This document shows positions 26,656 through 35,184 of a stretch of 64,000 bases of DNA, one piece after another. Position numbers and translations under genes: made by a program. The notes under the pieces were generated by a model that saw only the letters and a list, made by a program, of their open reading frames with translations, searched no databases and had not been told where the DNA came from. Origin of the DNA: Ornithinimicrobium ciconiae (GTDB lineage Bacteria > Actinomycetota > Actinomycetes > Actinomycetales > Dermatophilaceae); contig NZ_CP041616.1 in assembly GCF_007197575.1 (NCBI RefSeq), forward strand, positions 3,286,001 through 3,350,000. Reading direction: 5' to 3'. How positions within the stretch are numbered: the first letter of the stretch is position 1; each line of letters opens with the position of its first letter.

Positions 26656-27564
26656 ATGGAGCCAGACCTCGATCGGATGGCGCAGATCGCCCACGGCATC
26701 CGCCGCAGGGTGCTTGAGCACAGCATCAGGAACAACGGGGGCTACATGAGCCAGGCGTGCTCGGCCGCCGAGCTCCTCGCTGCCTGCTACGGCGGCGCGA
26801 TCAGGCTGGCGCAGGTCGATGCGCCCTACGAGCCCCCGGCCTTCACTCAGGTCCCAGCCCCCGGCATACAGTCCGTGACCGGTGCGGTCGTGCACGGCCC
26901 GCCCTCCCCCGAGGCGGACCGGTTCATCGTCTCCCCGGCGCACTACGCGCTCGTGGTCTATGCCGCCCTCATCGAGACCGGCCGCCTGGCCGAGCACGCC
27001 CTGGAGCAGTTCAACGCCGACGGCAGCACGGTCGAGATGATCGGCGCCGAGCACTCCCCCGGCTTCGAGACCACCACGGGGTCCCTGTCCCAGGCGCTGT
27101 CGCAGGCCGGCGGGATCGCGCTGGCCCGCAAACTCAAGGGCCACACCGGCCGCACCTGGGTCTTCCTGTCCGACGGCGAGTTCCAAGAGGGGCAGACCTG
27201 GGAGGCCGTGCAGGCCCTGGCCCACCACCAGGTGACCGGGGTGCGGGTGATCGTCGACGTCAACCAGGCCCAGTGCGACGGCCCGATGGAGGACGTGATG
27301 CGCATCGAGCCGCTCGCAGACCGGTTGCGGGCCTTCGGCGCGAGCGTCGATGTGGTCGACGGCCATGACCTCACGGCGCTGACCGGGGCGATGGACAGCG
27401 CGAGCGACAAGCCGCACTTCGTTCTCGCCTACACCGACCCGACACGGGGTCTGCCGCTGCTGGAGCAGCGCCGCCCGGTCCTGCACTACCTGCGATTCAC
27501 CAGCGAGGACGAGCGCGCGAAATATGCCGACGCCTACGCCGAGCTGGCCGGAAGGAGCCTGTGA
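26656..27564 (+). CDS. Transketolase-like protein, N-terminal (TPP-binding) subunit
   Basis: The 302 residues match the first half of transketolase. FIVSPAHYALVVYAAL, GAEHSPGFETTTGSLSQALSQAGG and the thiamine diphosphate motif VFLSDGEFQEGQTWEAVQ...DVNQAQCDG are all present. ATG 26656 has AAGGAG 8 bases upstream. The C-terminal half is the next gene, overlapping by one base, so the two form one split enzyme. Split transketolases of this kind occur in dedicated sugar pathways such as D-apiose breakdown; here it sits with a RuBisCO-like protein. It would move a two-carbon unit from a ketose phosphate to an acceptor; the donor is not known. Confidence 0.85.
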   Translation: MEPDLDRMAQIAHGIRRRVLEHSIRNNGGYMSQACSAAELLAACYGGAIRLAQVDAPYEPPAFTQVPAPGIQSVTGAVVHGPPSPEADRFIVSPAHYALVVYAALIETGRLAEHALEQFNADGSTVEMIGAEHSPGFETTTGSLSQALSQAGGIALARKLKGHTGRTWVFLSDGEFQEGQTWEAVQALAHHQVTGVRVIVDVNQAQCDGPMEDVMRIEPLADRLRAFGASVDVVDGHDLTALTGAMDSASDKPHFVLAYTDPTRGLPLLEQRRPVLHYLRFTSEDERAKYADAYAELAGRSL

Positions 27565-28631
27565 TGACTCAGCAGAACCCCGCGACCGAGGAGGGGCCCA
27601 CCCCTGTCGAATTGGTCCGCCGCCCGCACCTGCAGAACTTCATCGACTGGAGCGCCGACAAGCCCGAGGTGCTCGTGCTCACCGCCGACCTCACCAACTC
27701 CTGCGAGGTCGGGCCGTGGCGCGACACCTACCCGGAGCGCTACTTCTCCATGGGCATGGCCGAGCAGAACATGATGGGCTTCGCCGCCGGCCTGGCCCGG
27801 GAGGGCTTCGAGCCGTGGCTGCACACCTTCGCGGTCTTCCTCTATCGCCGGCCGCTGGACCAGCTGCTCATGTCGGTGGCCTACCCGTCCCTGCCGGTGC
27901 GGCTCATCGGGTTCCTGCCCGGTGTCACCACCCCTGGTGGCGTCACCCACCAGGCGATCGACGACCTGGCGGTGCTGCGCGCGGTGCCCAACCTGACGAT
28001 CCTGAGCACCGGCGACGCCACCGAGGTGGAGAGCGTGCTGGACGTGATCCACGCCCAGCCCGGCCCCGTCTACGTCCGGATGCTGCGCGGCGAGATGCCC
28101 CGCCTGTTCCCGCAGTCCGAGCCGTTCGCGCTCGGCCGCGCCCGCGAGCTGGGACCCGACCACTCGGCATACGGCCCGGATCATGTCCTGGTCCTCACCG
28201 AGGGGATCTGCACCGAGGAGGCCATGCGGGCCCTGCCCGCCGTGCGCGAGCGGGGCGTGCAGGTCCGCCACCTGCACATCTCGACGCTCAAGCCGTTCGA
28301 TGACGCCACGGTGCTGGACGCCCTCGCCGCGGCGGGCGGTGGCGTGGTCACCATGGAGAACCACCTGCGCACCGGTGGCCTGGGGTCAGCGGTCGCCGAG
28401 GTCATGGCCGACGCCGGCATCGGCACCCGGCTGGTGCGGCTCGGGCTGGACGACACCTACGCCCACGGCGCCTCGCAGGGGCACCTGCTGGCGGAGTACG
28501 GGCTGGATGCCGCCGCCCTGGTCCGCGCTGTCGAGGGCCTCACCGGCGAGCCGCTCGGCATCACCGCCGAGGATCTGACCGAGCTGCGGGTCGCGGACGT
28601 GCACAGCACCGCCAAGGCGGAGGCCCTGTGA
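27564..28631 (+). CDS. Transketolase-like protein, C-terminal subunit
   Basis: This 355-residue second half of the split transketolase holds the pyrimidine-binding domain (FSMGMAEQNMMGFAAGLARE, with the glutamate that activates TPP), then GFLPGVTTPGGVTHQAIDDLAVLR, and a C-terminal transketolase domain (MENHLRTGGLGSAVAEV). ATG 27564 overlaps the first subunit's TGA by one base, with GAAGGAG upstream; a GTG one codon earlier is the alternative. The next gene overlaps its end by 4 bases, so all three are coupled. Confidence 0.85.
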   Translation: MTQQNPATEEGPTPVELVRRPHLQNFIDWSADKPEVLVLTADLTNSCEVGPWRDTYPERYFSMGMAEQNMMGFAAGLAREGFEPWLHTFAVFLYRRPLDQLLMSVAYPSLPVRLIGFLPGVTTPGGVTHQAIDDLAVLRAVPNLTILSTGDATEVESVLDVIHAQPGPVYVRMLRGEMPRLFPQSEPFALGRARELGPDHSAYGPDHVLVLTEGICTEEAMRALPAVRERGVQVRHLHISTLKPFDDATVLDALAAAGGGVVTMENHLRTGGLGSAVAEVMADAGIGTRLVRLGLDDTYAHGASQGHLLAEYGLDAAALVRAVEGLTGEPLGITAEDLTELRVADVHSTAKAEAL

Positions 28632-29728
28632 GCGCGCCGACCGTGCTGGGGCGGGATCCCTCGCGGCTCTATGTGCGCTATGCGATCGCCGGTGACGTGG
28701 ACGCGGTCGCCGAGGCGATCCGGGTCGAGCAGACCATCGAGTTCCCCGCCGACCTGGCGCCCGACTGGATCCAGCAGGAGGTGGTCGGGCAGGTCGAGGA
28801 CCGCGACGAGGGCTCGGTGGTCATCTCCTACGCCGCGGGGGTGTATGCCGGTGGGCTGGGTCAGGTGCTCAACGTCCTGTGGGGCAACGTGTCCCTGTTC
28901 GAGGGCGTGCGCGTGGTCGACGTGCAGCTGCCTGCTCCGGAGCACCTGGGTCTGCGCGGCCCACGGTTCGGCGTGTCAGGGATGCGGTCGCTGTTGGGTG
29001 TGGCGTCGCGGCCGCTGCTGGCCACCGCCCTGAAGCCGATGGGCTCCTCCTCCGAGGAGCTCGCGGCCACGGCCGGCGTGCTCGCCGAGGCGGGGATCGA
29101 CCTGATCAAGGACGACCACTCCCTGGGGGACCAGCCGTGGTCGCCGTGGCGCGAGCGGGTGGCGCGGTGCGCGGAGGCTGTCCTGGACGCCAACGAGATG
29201 GCCGGGACGAGCGCGCGCTATCTGCCCTCGCTCAACGTCCCGGCAGACGAGGTGCTGCAGCGGGCGGACGAGGCCAAGGAGCTCGGCGCCGAAGGGCTGC
29301 TCGTGCTGCCCGGAATCACCGGCTTCGACGCCATGCGGGCCCTGGCCGACGACGATGACCTGGCCCTGCCGATCATGAGCCATCCCTCGATGCTGGGCTC
29401 CCACGTCGTCAACCCCGGCCAGGGCCTGGACCACGGCATCCTGCTGGGGCTGATCAACCGGCTGGCCGGGGCGGACATGGTGGTCTTCCCCAACTACGGC
29501 GGCAGATTCGGCTTCTCGGTCGAGCAGTGCGCCCAGATCCGGGACGAGTGCGCCGTCGCACGCCCGGGCGTGCGCTCAGCGCTGCCCACCCCGGGGGGCG
29601 GCATGACGCTGGAGCGGGTGCCCGAGATCCTCGACCTGTTCGGCCAGGACGTCGTCCTGCTGATCGGTGGCGCGCTGCACCGCGGCGACCTGCGCACCAA
29701 CGCGACTGCGCTGCGCGAGAGCCTCTGA
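28628..29728 (+). CDS. RuBisCO-like protein (form IV RLP)
   Basis: The 366-residue protein has the RuBisCO large-subunit fold but is shorter and lacks the carboxylase signature. Recognisable parts are the N-terminal VEQTIEFPADL segment, ATALKPMGSS with the substrate lysine K136, IDLIKDDHSLGDQPWSPW with K161 at the carbamylated position, MSHPSMLGSHVVN, VVFPNYGGRFGFS and TPGGGMTLERVPEIL. The metal motif is KDDH, with histidine in place of the glutamate of true RuBisCO. Known RLPs enolise or isomerise methylthio-ketose phosphates or act on oxo-isoapionate phosphate. GTG 28628 overlaps the transketolase stop. With MtnK- and MtnA-like genes nearby, isomerisation of a 1-substituted ribulose or of ribulose 1-phosphate type sugar is plausible. 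Confidence 0.85.
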   Translation: MSAPTVLGRDPSRLYVRYAIAGDVDAVAEAIRVEQTIEFPADLAPDWIQQEVVGQVEDRDEGSVVISYAAGVYAGGLGQVLNVLWGNVSLFEGVRVVDVQLPAPEHLGLRGPRFGVSGMRSLLGVASRPLLATALKPMGSSSEELAATAGVLAEAGIDLIKDDHSLGDQPWSPWRERVARCAEAVLDANEMAGTSARYLPSLNVPADEVLQRADEAKELGAEGLLVLPGITGFDAMRALADDDDLALPIMSHPSMLGSHVVNPGQGLDHGILLGLINRLAGADMVVFPNYGGRFGFSVEQCAQIRDECAVARPGVRSALPTPGGGMTLERVPEILDLFGQDVVLLIGGALHRGDLRTNATALRESL

Positions 29729-29756
29729 CATCCGATTCGAGGTGGCGGGAGTTCGT

Positions 29757-30104
29757 TTATTCGGGTCCCATGAGCGCAGCGATGGCATCCTCGAGTTGAG
29801 CGATCATTCGAGGGAGATCTTCGCTGGCCGTCCCGACCAGCGTCTCGACATCGATGTTCCAGTAGCCGTGAACGATGCGGTTCCGCAGCCGGGTCGCTGC
29901 GCGCCAGGCGATGTCCGGGTGTGCGTTTTTGGTCCCCTGCCTGACCTGACTTGCGGCCTCTCCGAGGACCGTGAAGTGCCACAAGAGCGCCGAGCGTCGC
30001 ATGGCGTCCAACTCCACCTGCTCGGCGTCTCGATCACCGACCAGCTCCCGGATTGCCACTGCTGCGTCGCGCATCTCGCGCAGCAGCAGAAGTTCACGCC
30101 GCAT
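29757..30104 (-). CDS. hepT: HepT-like HEPN-domain toxin
   Basis: This 115-residue HEPN (DUF86) protein carries the RNase motif as RNRIVHGYWNID (Rx4-6H) near residue 75. HepT is the toxin of HepT/MntA pairs, in which the nucleotidyltransferase adds AMP to a tyrosine of HepT just after this motif (the Y of HGY). ATG 30104 overlaps the mntA stop by 11 bases; the longer frame to 30170 lies inside mntA. Confidence 0.85.
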   Translation of the reverse strand: MRRELLLLREMRDAAVAIRELVGDRDAEQVELDAMRRSALLWHFTVLGEAASQVRQGTKNAHPDIAWRAATRLRNRIVHGYWNIDVETLVGTASEDLPRMIAQLEDAIAALMGPE

Positions 30105-30393
30105 AGACAGGTTGCGCGTCGGCGAGGACCTGCTCGCGGATGTACTTGTTGATCGATCTGCGCGCGACAAGGTCGACCGGGCGGCCGAAGAGCACAGCGA
30201 GCTCGTCCTCGAGGTCGAAGAGCCGGAAGCCGAGGCGAGTGCCCGGTTTCAGGACATAGAGGAGGTCAACATCGCTGTCGATCCGGTCCTCGCCACGAGC
30301 GACAGAGCCGAACACCTCCAAGGACGCAACGCCGTAGCGCTCGCACACATCGCGTAAGCGTTCCGGGTCGACATCCACGGGCAGCACACCCAA
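30094..30393 (-). CDS. mntA: MntA-like nucleotidyltransferase antitoxin
   Basis: This 99-residue minimal nucleotidyltransferase has the signature EVFGSVARGEDRIDSDVDLLYVL (GSxxxG followed by DxD). In this class of toxin-antitoxin system it AMPylates and disarms HepT. It precedes hepT as usual. The frame opens with TTG at 30393; GTG 30387 is a possible start too. Confidence 0.85.
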   Translation of the reverse strand: MGVLPVDVDPERLRDVCERYGVASLEVFGSVARGEDRIDSDVDLLYVLKPGTRLGFRLFDLEDELAVLFGRPVDLVARRSINKYIREQVLADAQPVYAA

Positions 30394-30444
30394 AGACTAA
30401 CGGAGAGACAACCGCGGGCGTGGTCCGAACCTCCCAAAAATGAG

Positions 30445-31161
30445 TTAGACGGTGCGGACGAGCGAGAACGAGTAGCGGCCCTCGATGAAGTAGGTGCGGG
30501 AGTAGAGGATCAGCTCGCCCGTGGCGTCGTGGTGCAACTGGTTGAGCAGCAGGAACAGCTTGTGCGTGGCTGCCTCGCTCCCCCAGCCGACGTGGTTGGA
30601 CTCCACAGCGTGGACCTCCGCGAAGGCGGTGACCGGGACCCGGTTGAGGCGCTGTTTCATGAAGTCAAACAGAGAGCCGGTGAGTTCCTCGGGGTCGAAG
30701 CCCTTGGGCAGCAGGTGGGCCGGCATCAGGTCGTAGGAGTAGGCCATCACCTCGCCGTCGGCCAGGATCGTGCGGCGGATCTCCAGGACCTGGGTGTCGC
30801 CGGGCACCTCCATCCGCGCGGCTTCCTCGGGCATCACCGCCCGCAGGATGCGGCTGGCATAGACCATGTCGGGCACGTGGCCGTCGGCGCGGATGGACTC
30901 GGTGATGGAGTCGAGGCGTTCCAGGCCGGTGCGGACAGCAGGTTGTTCGACAACAAAGGTGCCCACACCGTGTGAGGTCCTGACAAGTCCGAGCGCCTCC
31001 AGCTCACGCAGGGCCGCGCGCACCGTGGGCCTGGAGACGCCGAACTGGGAGCCCAGCTCGGTCTCAGGCGGGAGCTTGGAACCCGCTGGGTACTGGCCTG
31101 CTGCCAGTGCGCTGCGCAGGTCCTCCGCCACGCGGGAAACGAGGGTGCCGCTGCGGGCCAT
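30445..31161 (-). CDS. GntR family regulator with UTRA ligand domain
   Basis: The 238-residue protein has an N-terminal winged helix (LPPETELGSQFGVSRPTVRA, then LRELEALGLVRTSHGVGTFV) and a UTRA-type effector domain from about residue 85, placing it in the HutC subfamily that senses sugars, amino acids or their phosphates. I chose ATG 31161 with GGAGGA just upstream; the frame to 31257 has no ribosome site. It lies divergently next to mtnA. The palindrome GTTGT-N3-ACAAC at 31290, 26516 and 26596 is the likely binding site, so it probably represses both halves of the sugar locus until an intermediate binds. Confidence 0.9.
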   Translation of the reverse strand: MARSGTLVSRVAEDLRSALAAGQYPAGSKLPPETELGSQFGVSRPTVRAALRELEALGLVRTSHGVGTFVVEQPAVRTGLERLDSITESIRADGHVPDMVYASRILRAVMPEEAARMEVPGDTQVLEIRRTILADGEVMAYSYDLMPAHLLPKGFDPEELTGSLFDFMKQRLNRVPVTAFAEVHAVESNHVGWGSEAATHKLFLLLNQLHHDATGELILYSRTYFIEGRYSFSLVRTV

Positions 31162-31250
31162 GCGTCCTCCCAGGAATTCCGGTGCCCGGCTCCCCGGGCT
31201 GCTGCCGAAGACACTGTACGCGTCATGGAACGCGATGTGACCAGAATCTA

Positions 31251-31302
31251 TTGACAACCTGTTGCCAGCCGCTTACCTTCAGTTCACAAGTTGTATGACA
31301 AC
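31251..31302 (+). promoter_or_regulatory. Promoter and GntR operator before mtnA
   Basis: TTGACA (31251-31256), 17 bases, TACCTT (31274-31279) form a good sigma-70-type promoter. GTTGTATGACAAC at 31290-31302, one base off the palindrome seen at 26516, covers the start of transcription, so bound repressor would block polymerase. Confidence 0.75.
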
Positions 31303-31323
31303 GTCGTCCTCCTGAGGAGAAGC

Positions 31324-32361
31324 ATGGTCCTGGCAGTCGAATGGGTCGAGTCCCCGCAACCGAGGATCCGATTGCTCGACCAGACCGTGCTGCCCGCCCA
31401 GGAGACCCACCTGGACATCACCACGGTGGACGGCCTGGTCGCCGCCATCCAGAGCCTGGCCGTGCGAGGGGCTCCCGCCCTCGGCGCAGCCGGTGCGCTC
31501 GGGGTCGTCGTCGCGATGAACCAGGCCAGCCGCGACGGCTGGGACGAAAGCCGGCTGCAGGCCGAGGTCGACCGCATCCGCCTGGCCCGCCCCACCGCCG
31601 TCAACCTCGCCTGGGGCGTGGACCAGGTCCGCGGCGCGATGACCCAGGGCGCCGACCAGGTGCTCATCCTCGCCCGTGGAGTCGTGACCGACGACGAGGC
31701 CGCCAACCGCGAGCTCTCCCGCCTCGGCGCGGACTGGATCCTGGAGCGCACCGGCCTGGAGCGGGTGCGCGTGGTGACCCACTGCAACACCGGGGCGCTG
31801 GCCACCAGTGCCTGGGGCACGGCATACGGGATCATCCACGAGCTGCACGACCGGGACCGACTCGGCCTGGTCTATGCCGACGAGACCCGCCCCCTCCTGC
31901 AGGGGTCCCGGCTGACCAGCTGGGAGCTCACCCAGGACGGCATCGAGCACGTCGTCCAGGTCGACGGAGCCGCACCCAGCACGATCCTGCGCGGGCTGGT
32001 CGACGTCGCGATCATCGGCGCCGACCGGATCGTCGCCAACGGCGACACCGCCAACAAGGTCGGATCGGTCTCCCTCGCGCTGGCGTGCGCCCGCGCGGGC
32101 ATCCCGTTCGTCGTGGCCGCTCCCTCCTCCACCGTCGACCTGGCGACCGCCACCGGCGACGACATCGACATCGAGCAGCGCGACCCCGAGGAGGTCGTCA
32201 ACTTCGGTGGCCGTCGCACCGCGCCCGAGGGTGCGGTCGGCTTCAACCCTGCCTTCGACGTCACCCCGCACGACCTGATCAGCGCCGTCGTCACCGAGCG
32301 CGGCGTGGTCGAACCAGCCAACACCCCCCACCCCACCCTGCTCGCGAGGATCGCGGGCTGA
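31324..32361 (+). CDS. mtnA: MtnA-like aldose-1-phosphate isomerase (methylthioribose-1-phosphate isomerase family)
   Basis: The 345-residue protein has the MtnA/eIF2B-alpha fold with both catalytic residues: C154 in THCNTGALATSAWGTAYG and D234 in IIGADRIVANGDTANKVG. RGAPALGAAGALG near residue 50 and VVAAPSSTVDL near 270 also fit. MtnA turns 5-methylthioribose 1-phosphate, and in some bacteria 5-deoxyribose 1-phosphate, into the 1-phosphoketose. ATG 31324 follows GAGGAG; the frame from TTG 31291 runs through the operator and is rejected. It heads the operon with the ABC importer and the MtnK-like kinase. Confidence 0.88.
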   Translation: MVLAVEWVESPQPRIRLLDQTVLPAQETHLDITTVDGLVAAIQSLAVRGAPALGAAGALGVVVAMNQASRDGWDESRLQAEVDRIRLARPTAVNLAWGVDQVRGAMTQGADQVLILARGVVTDDEAANRELSRLGADWILERTGLERVRVVTHCNTGALATSAWGTAYGIIHELHDRDRLGLVYADETRPLLQGSRLTSWELTQDGIEHVVQVDGAAPSTILRGLVDVAIIGADRIVANGDTANKVGSVSLALACARAGIPFVVAAPSSTVDLATATGDDIDIEQRDPEEVVNFGGRRTAPEGAVGFNPAFDVTPHDLISAVVTERGVVEPANTPHPTLLARIAG

Positions 32362-32397
32362 GCAGATCGCAGCCACCGCTGCAAGGAGAGGACAATC

Positions 32398-33552
32398 ATG
32401 AGGAACAGCAAGGTTCTTCTGGCAGGACTGCTTGGCGCATCCGTCTTCGCGATGTCCGCGTGCAGCCAGGGCGACGCCGAGGGCGACGCGCCGACTGAGG
32501 AGGGCACCACCGCCGAGGCCGCTGATAGCACCGCCGAGGAGGGTGGCAACGCCGACGAGGCGGAGACCTCCGAGGCCGCGGCCGAGGCGCCCGCTCCGTT
32601 CGACGGCGACGGTGTCAACATCGCCATCGTCCAGCAGAGCGGTCAGGGCGACTACTTCCAGCAATACCTCAACGGCACCCGCCAGCAGGTCGAGGCGTTG
32701 GGTGGTGAGCTCGCCGTCTTTGACGCTCAGGGCGACAACGCGACGCAGGCCTCCCAGCTCGACCAGGCCATCGCCGCCTCCCCCGACGGCATCATCGTGC
32801 GCCATGGCTTCCCGGACACGCTGTGCCCGGGCGTCAACAAGGCCATCGAGGCCGGCATCCCGGTCATCATCTATGACGTCGAGATCCAGGAGTGCGCCCC
32901 CGACGCCATCCAGACCCAGCAGTCCGACATCGAGATGGCCTCCCTGGTGCTCGACAAGATGGTTGAGGACGTCGGCAGTGACGTCAACGTCGGCTACGTC
33001 AACGTCAAGGGCATCGCGCCGCTGGACCGACGCGACGGCGTCTGGGAGGACTACAAGGCAGAGAACAACTGGACCGAGCTGTTCTTCACCGGCACCTACA
33101 CCAACTCCACCGCCACGGACACTGCGCCGATGGTCAGCAACGCCCTGAAGGCCAACCCGGACGTGGCGGCGATCTATGCCCCCTACGACGAGCTGACCAA
33201 GGGCACCCTGTCGGCCCTGGAGCAGAACCCGGACCTGGAGGGCGAGGTCCTGGTCTATGGCGCCGACATCTCCACCGCCGACATCGAGCTGATGAAGGCC
33301 GAGGGCAGCCCGTGGGTCGCCACCGGAGCCACCGACCCCAACGCCATCGGCGCTGTGGTCGTGCGCACCCTGGCGCTGCACATGGCCGGTGAGCTGACCG
33401 AGACCAAGGTGGAGTTCCCGCCGATCCTGGTCACCGCGGACTTCCTGCGGGAGAACGACGTCAACAACATGGAGGACCTGCGCGCCGTCGAGCCGGCACT
33501 CAACATTTCCGACGTCTCCTCCGCCGACTGGATCCCGAGCGTCACCTTCTGA
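32398..33552 (+). CDS. Sugar ABC transporter substrate-binding lipoprotein
   Basis: The 384-residue lipoprotein has a signal peptide ending in the lipobox FAMSAC with C22, an acidic and alanine-rich linker (about 24-65), then a type I periplasmic binding fold of the ribose/xylose group (VNIAIVQQSGQGDYFQQYLN, DQAIAASPDGIIVRHG). It would catch an aldopentose outside the membrane and pass it to the permease and ATPase that follow. It is unusual in that the sugar-ring stacking positions cannot be placed by eye, so the ligand stays open. Confidence 0.88.
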   Translation: MRNSKVLLAGLLGASVFAMSACSQGDAEGDAPTEEGTTAEAADSTAEEGGNADEAETSEAAAEAPAPFDGDGVNIAIVQQSGQGDYFQQYLNGTRQQVEALGGELAVFDAQGDNATQASQLDQAIAASPDGIIVRHGFPDTLCPGVNKAIEAGIPVIIYDVEIQECAPDAIQTQQSDIEMASLVLDKMVEDVGSDVNVGYVNVKGIAPLDRRDGVWEDYKAENNWTELFFTGTYTNSTATDTAPMVSNALKANPDVAAIYAPYDELTKGTLSALEQNPDLEGEVLVYGADISTADIELMKAEGSPWVATGATDPNAIGAVVVRTLALHMAGELTETKVEFPPILVTADFLRENDVNNMEDLRAVEPALNISDVSSADWIPSVTF

Positions 33553-33639
33553 TCCGACCACGGGTGGGCGGCGGCCACAGACCGGCCGCCGCCCTCCCGC
33601 GCTCGGCAACCACACGGCATACGAGAGAGGCAGGACCAC

Positions 33640-35181
33640 GTGCAGGACGAACCGACGAGCGGCGACACCGGCTCCGGCGACGTGGCCCTGCGCCTGACCG
33701 ACATCACCAAGGACTTCGGCCCCAACCGAGTCCTCAAGGGCGTCACCATGGACCTGCTGGCCGGGCGGGTCACCGCCCTGCTGGGCGCGAACGGCGCCGG
33801 CAAGTCCACCCTCATCAAGATCCTCAGCGGCATCTATGCCAAGAACGGCGGCGAGGTCGAGGTCGCCGGTGAGCAGGTGGAGATCTCCACCCCGATGACC
33901 GCCGCGCAGCACGGCATCCAGACCGTGCACCAGCGGGTCGACGACAGCATCATCCCCGACCTCACGGTCGCCGAGAACCTCGTCTTCGAGGAGATGGTGC
34001 GCGCCTCGCTGCCCCCGGTGCGGAGCCTGCGCAGCCTGCTGCCCCGCGCCCGCGAGATCGCCGCCACCCTCGACCTGGGCTGGTCGGACTCCTTCCTGCT
34101 CAAGGACGCCTTCGAGATCGGCATCGCCGACGGTCAGCTGCTGCTGCTGGCCCGGGCGCTCAACCAGCGCCCCAAGGTGCTCATCCTCGACGAGCCCACC
34201 TCGACCCTGTCCGCCGCCGAGGCAGACCGGCTGTTCGCGCTGGTCCGCCGGCTGCGGGACGAGGGCGTGGCCGTCATGTATGTGACCCACCGGCTCAGCG
34301 AGGTCCGCTCCCTGGCCGACGACCTGGTCGTGCTGCGCGACGGCCGGCTGCAGCAGGAGCAGACCCAGCCCTTCGACATGCCCGCCGCCGTCGAGGCGAT
34401 GCTGGGCAAGGCGCTCCAGGTGGAGGTCAACAACCTCACCGAGCAGCGCGGCGACCAGGTCGCCCTCGAGCTGCGCGGCCTGCAACTGCTCCCCCGGTCC
34501 GCGCCGCTGGACCTGGACCTGCGCTATGGCGAGGTCACCGGCGTCATCGGCCTGATCGGCGCCGGCAAGACCGAGCTGGCCCAGGCTGTCTACGGGGTGG
34601 AGCGCCTGCGCGCCGGCTCGATGCGCCTGGACGGCGCCGACTTCGCCCCCCGCTCCACCAGCCAGGCCGTGCGGCGCGGGATCTATCTGGCCCCGGAGGA
34701 CCGCGCCGCCCAGTCGATGCTGCCGGGCTGGACCCTGGCGACCACCGGCAGCCTGCCCTTCCTGTCCTCCATCAGCCCGGGGTCGGTGATCAACCGGCGC
34801 GCCGAGCGCAGGATGGCCGCGGACATCATCAACTCCTACGGCGTGGTGGCCACCGGCCCCGACCAGGAGATGGACTCCCTGTCCGGCGGCAACCAGCAGA
34901 AGGTCGTCGTGGCCCGCTGGCTGCGCCAGTCGCCGCGCATCATGCTCATGGACGAGCCGTTCCGCGGGGTCGACCTGGGCGCCCGGCGCGACCTGGCGCA
35001 CAAGGCCCGGGAGCAGGCCGCCGCCGGCGCCTGCGTGGTCGTCCTCGTCAGCGACGTCGAGGAACTGCGCGAGGTCGCCGACCGGGTGGTGGTCCTCGCC
35101 GAGGGCCAGATCTATCTGGACGCCTATGCGTCCGAGATCGACAACAGCACCATCATCGCGAGCATGTCGGAGGTTGCCTGA
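33640..35181 (+). CDS. Sugar ABC transporter ATP-binding protein (two ABC domains)
   Basis: The 513-residue protein has two fused ABC domains, as in ribose-type importers. Domain 1 has GANGAGKST near residue 50 and VLILDEPTSTLSAAEA, but its signature is reduced to IADGQLLLLARAL. Domain 2 has GLIGAGKTE near 308, the signature LSGGNQQKVVVARWL and LMDEPFRGVDLGARRD. One degenerate site is normal in the family. GTG 33640 is the start, with GAGAGAGGCAGGACC before it. It lies 3 bases before the permease. Confidence 0.9.
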   Translation: MQDEPTSGDTGSGDVALRLTDITKDFGPNRVLKGVTMDLLAGRVTALLGANGAGKSTLIKILSGIYAKNGGEVEVAGEQVEISTPMTAAQHGIQTVHQRVDDSIIPDLTVAENLVFEEMVRASLPPVRSLRSLLPRAREIAATLDLGWSDSFLLKDAFEIGIADGQLLLLARALNQRPKVLILDEPTSTLSAAEADRLFALVRRLRDEGVAVMYVTHRLSEVRSLADDLVVLRDGRLQQEQTQPFDMPAAVEAMLGKALQVEVNNLTEQRGDQVALELRGLQLLPRSAPLDLDLRYGEVTGVIGLIGAGKTELAQAVYGVERLRAGSMRLDGADFAPRSTSQAVRRGIYLAPEDRAAQSMLPGWTLATTGSLPFLSSISPGSVINRRAERRMAADIINSYGVVATGPDQEMDSLSGGNQQKVVVARWLRQSPRIMLMDEPFRGVDLGARRDLAHKAREQAAAGACVVVLVSDVEELREVADRVVVLAEGQIYLDAYASEIDNSTIIASMSEVA

Positions 35182-35184
35182 CCC

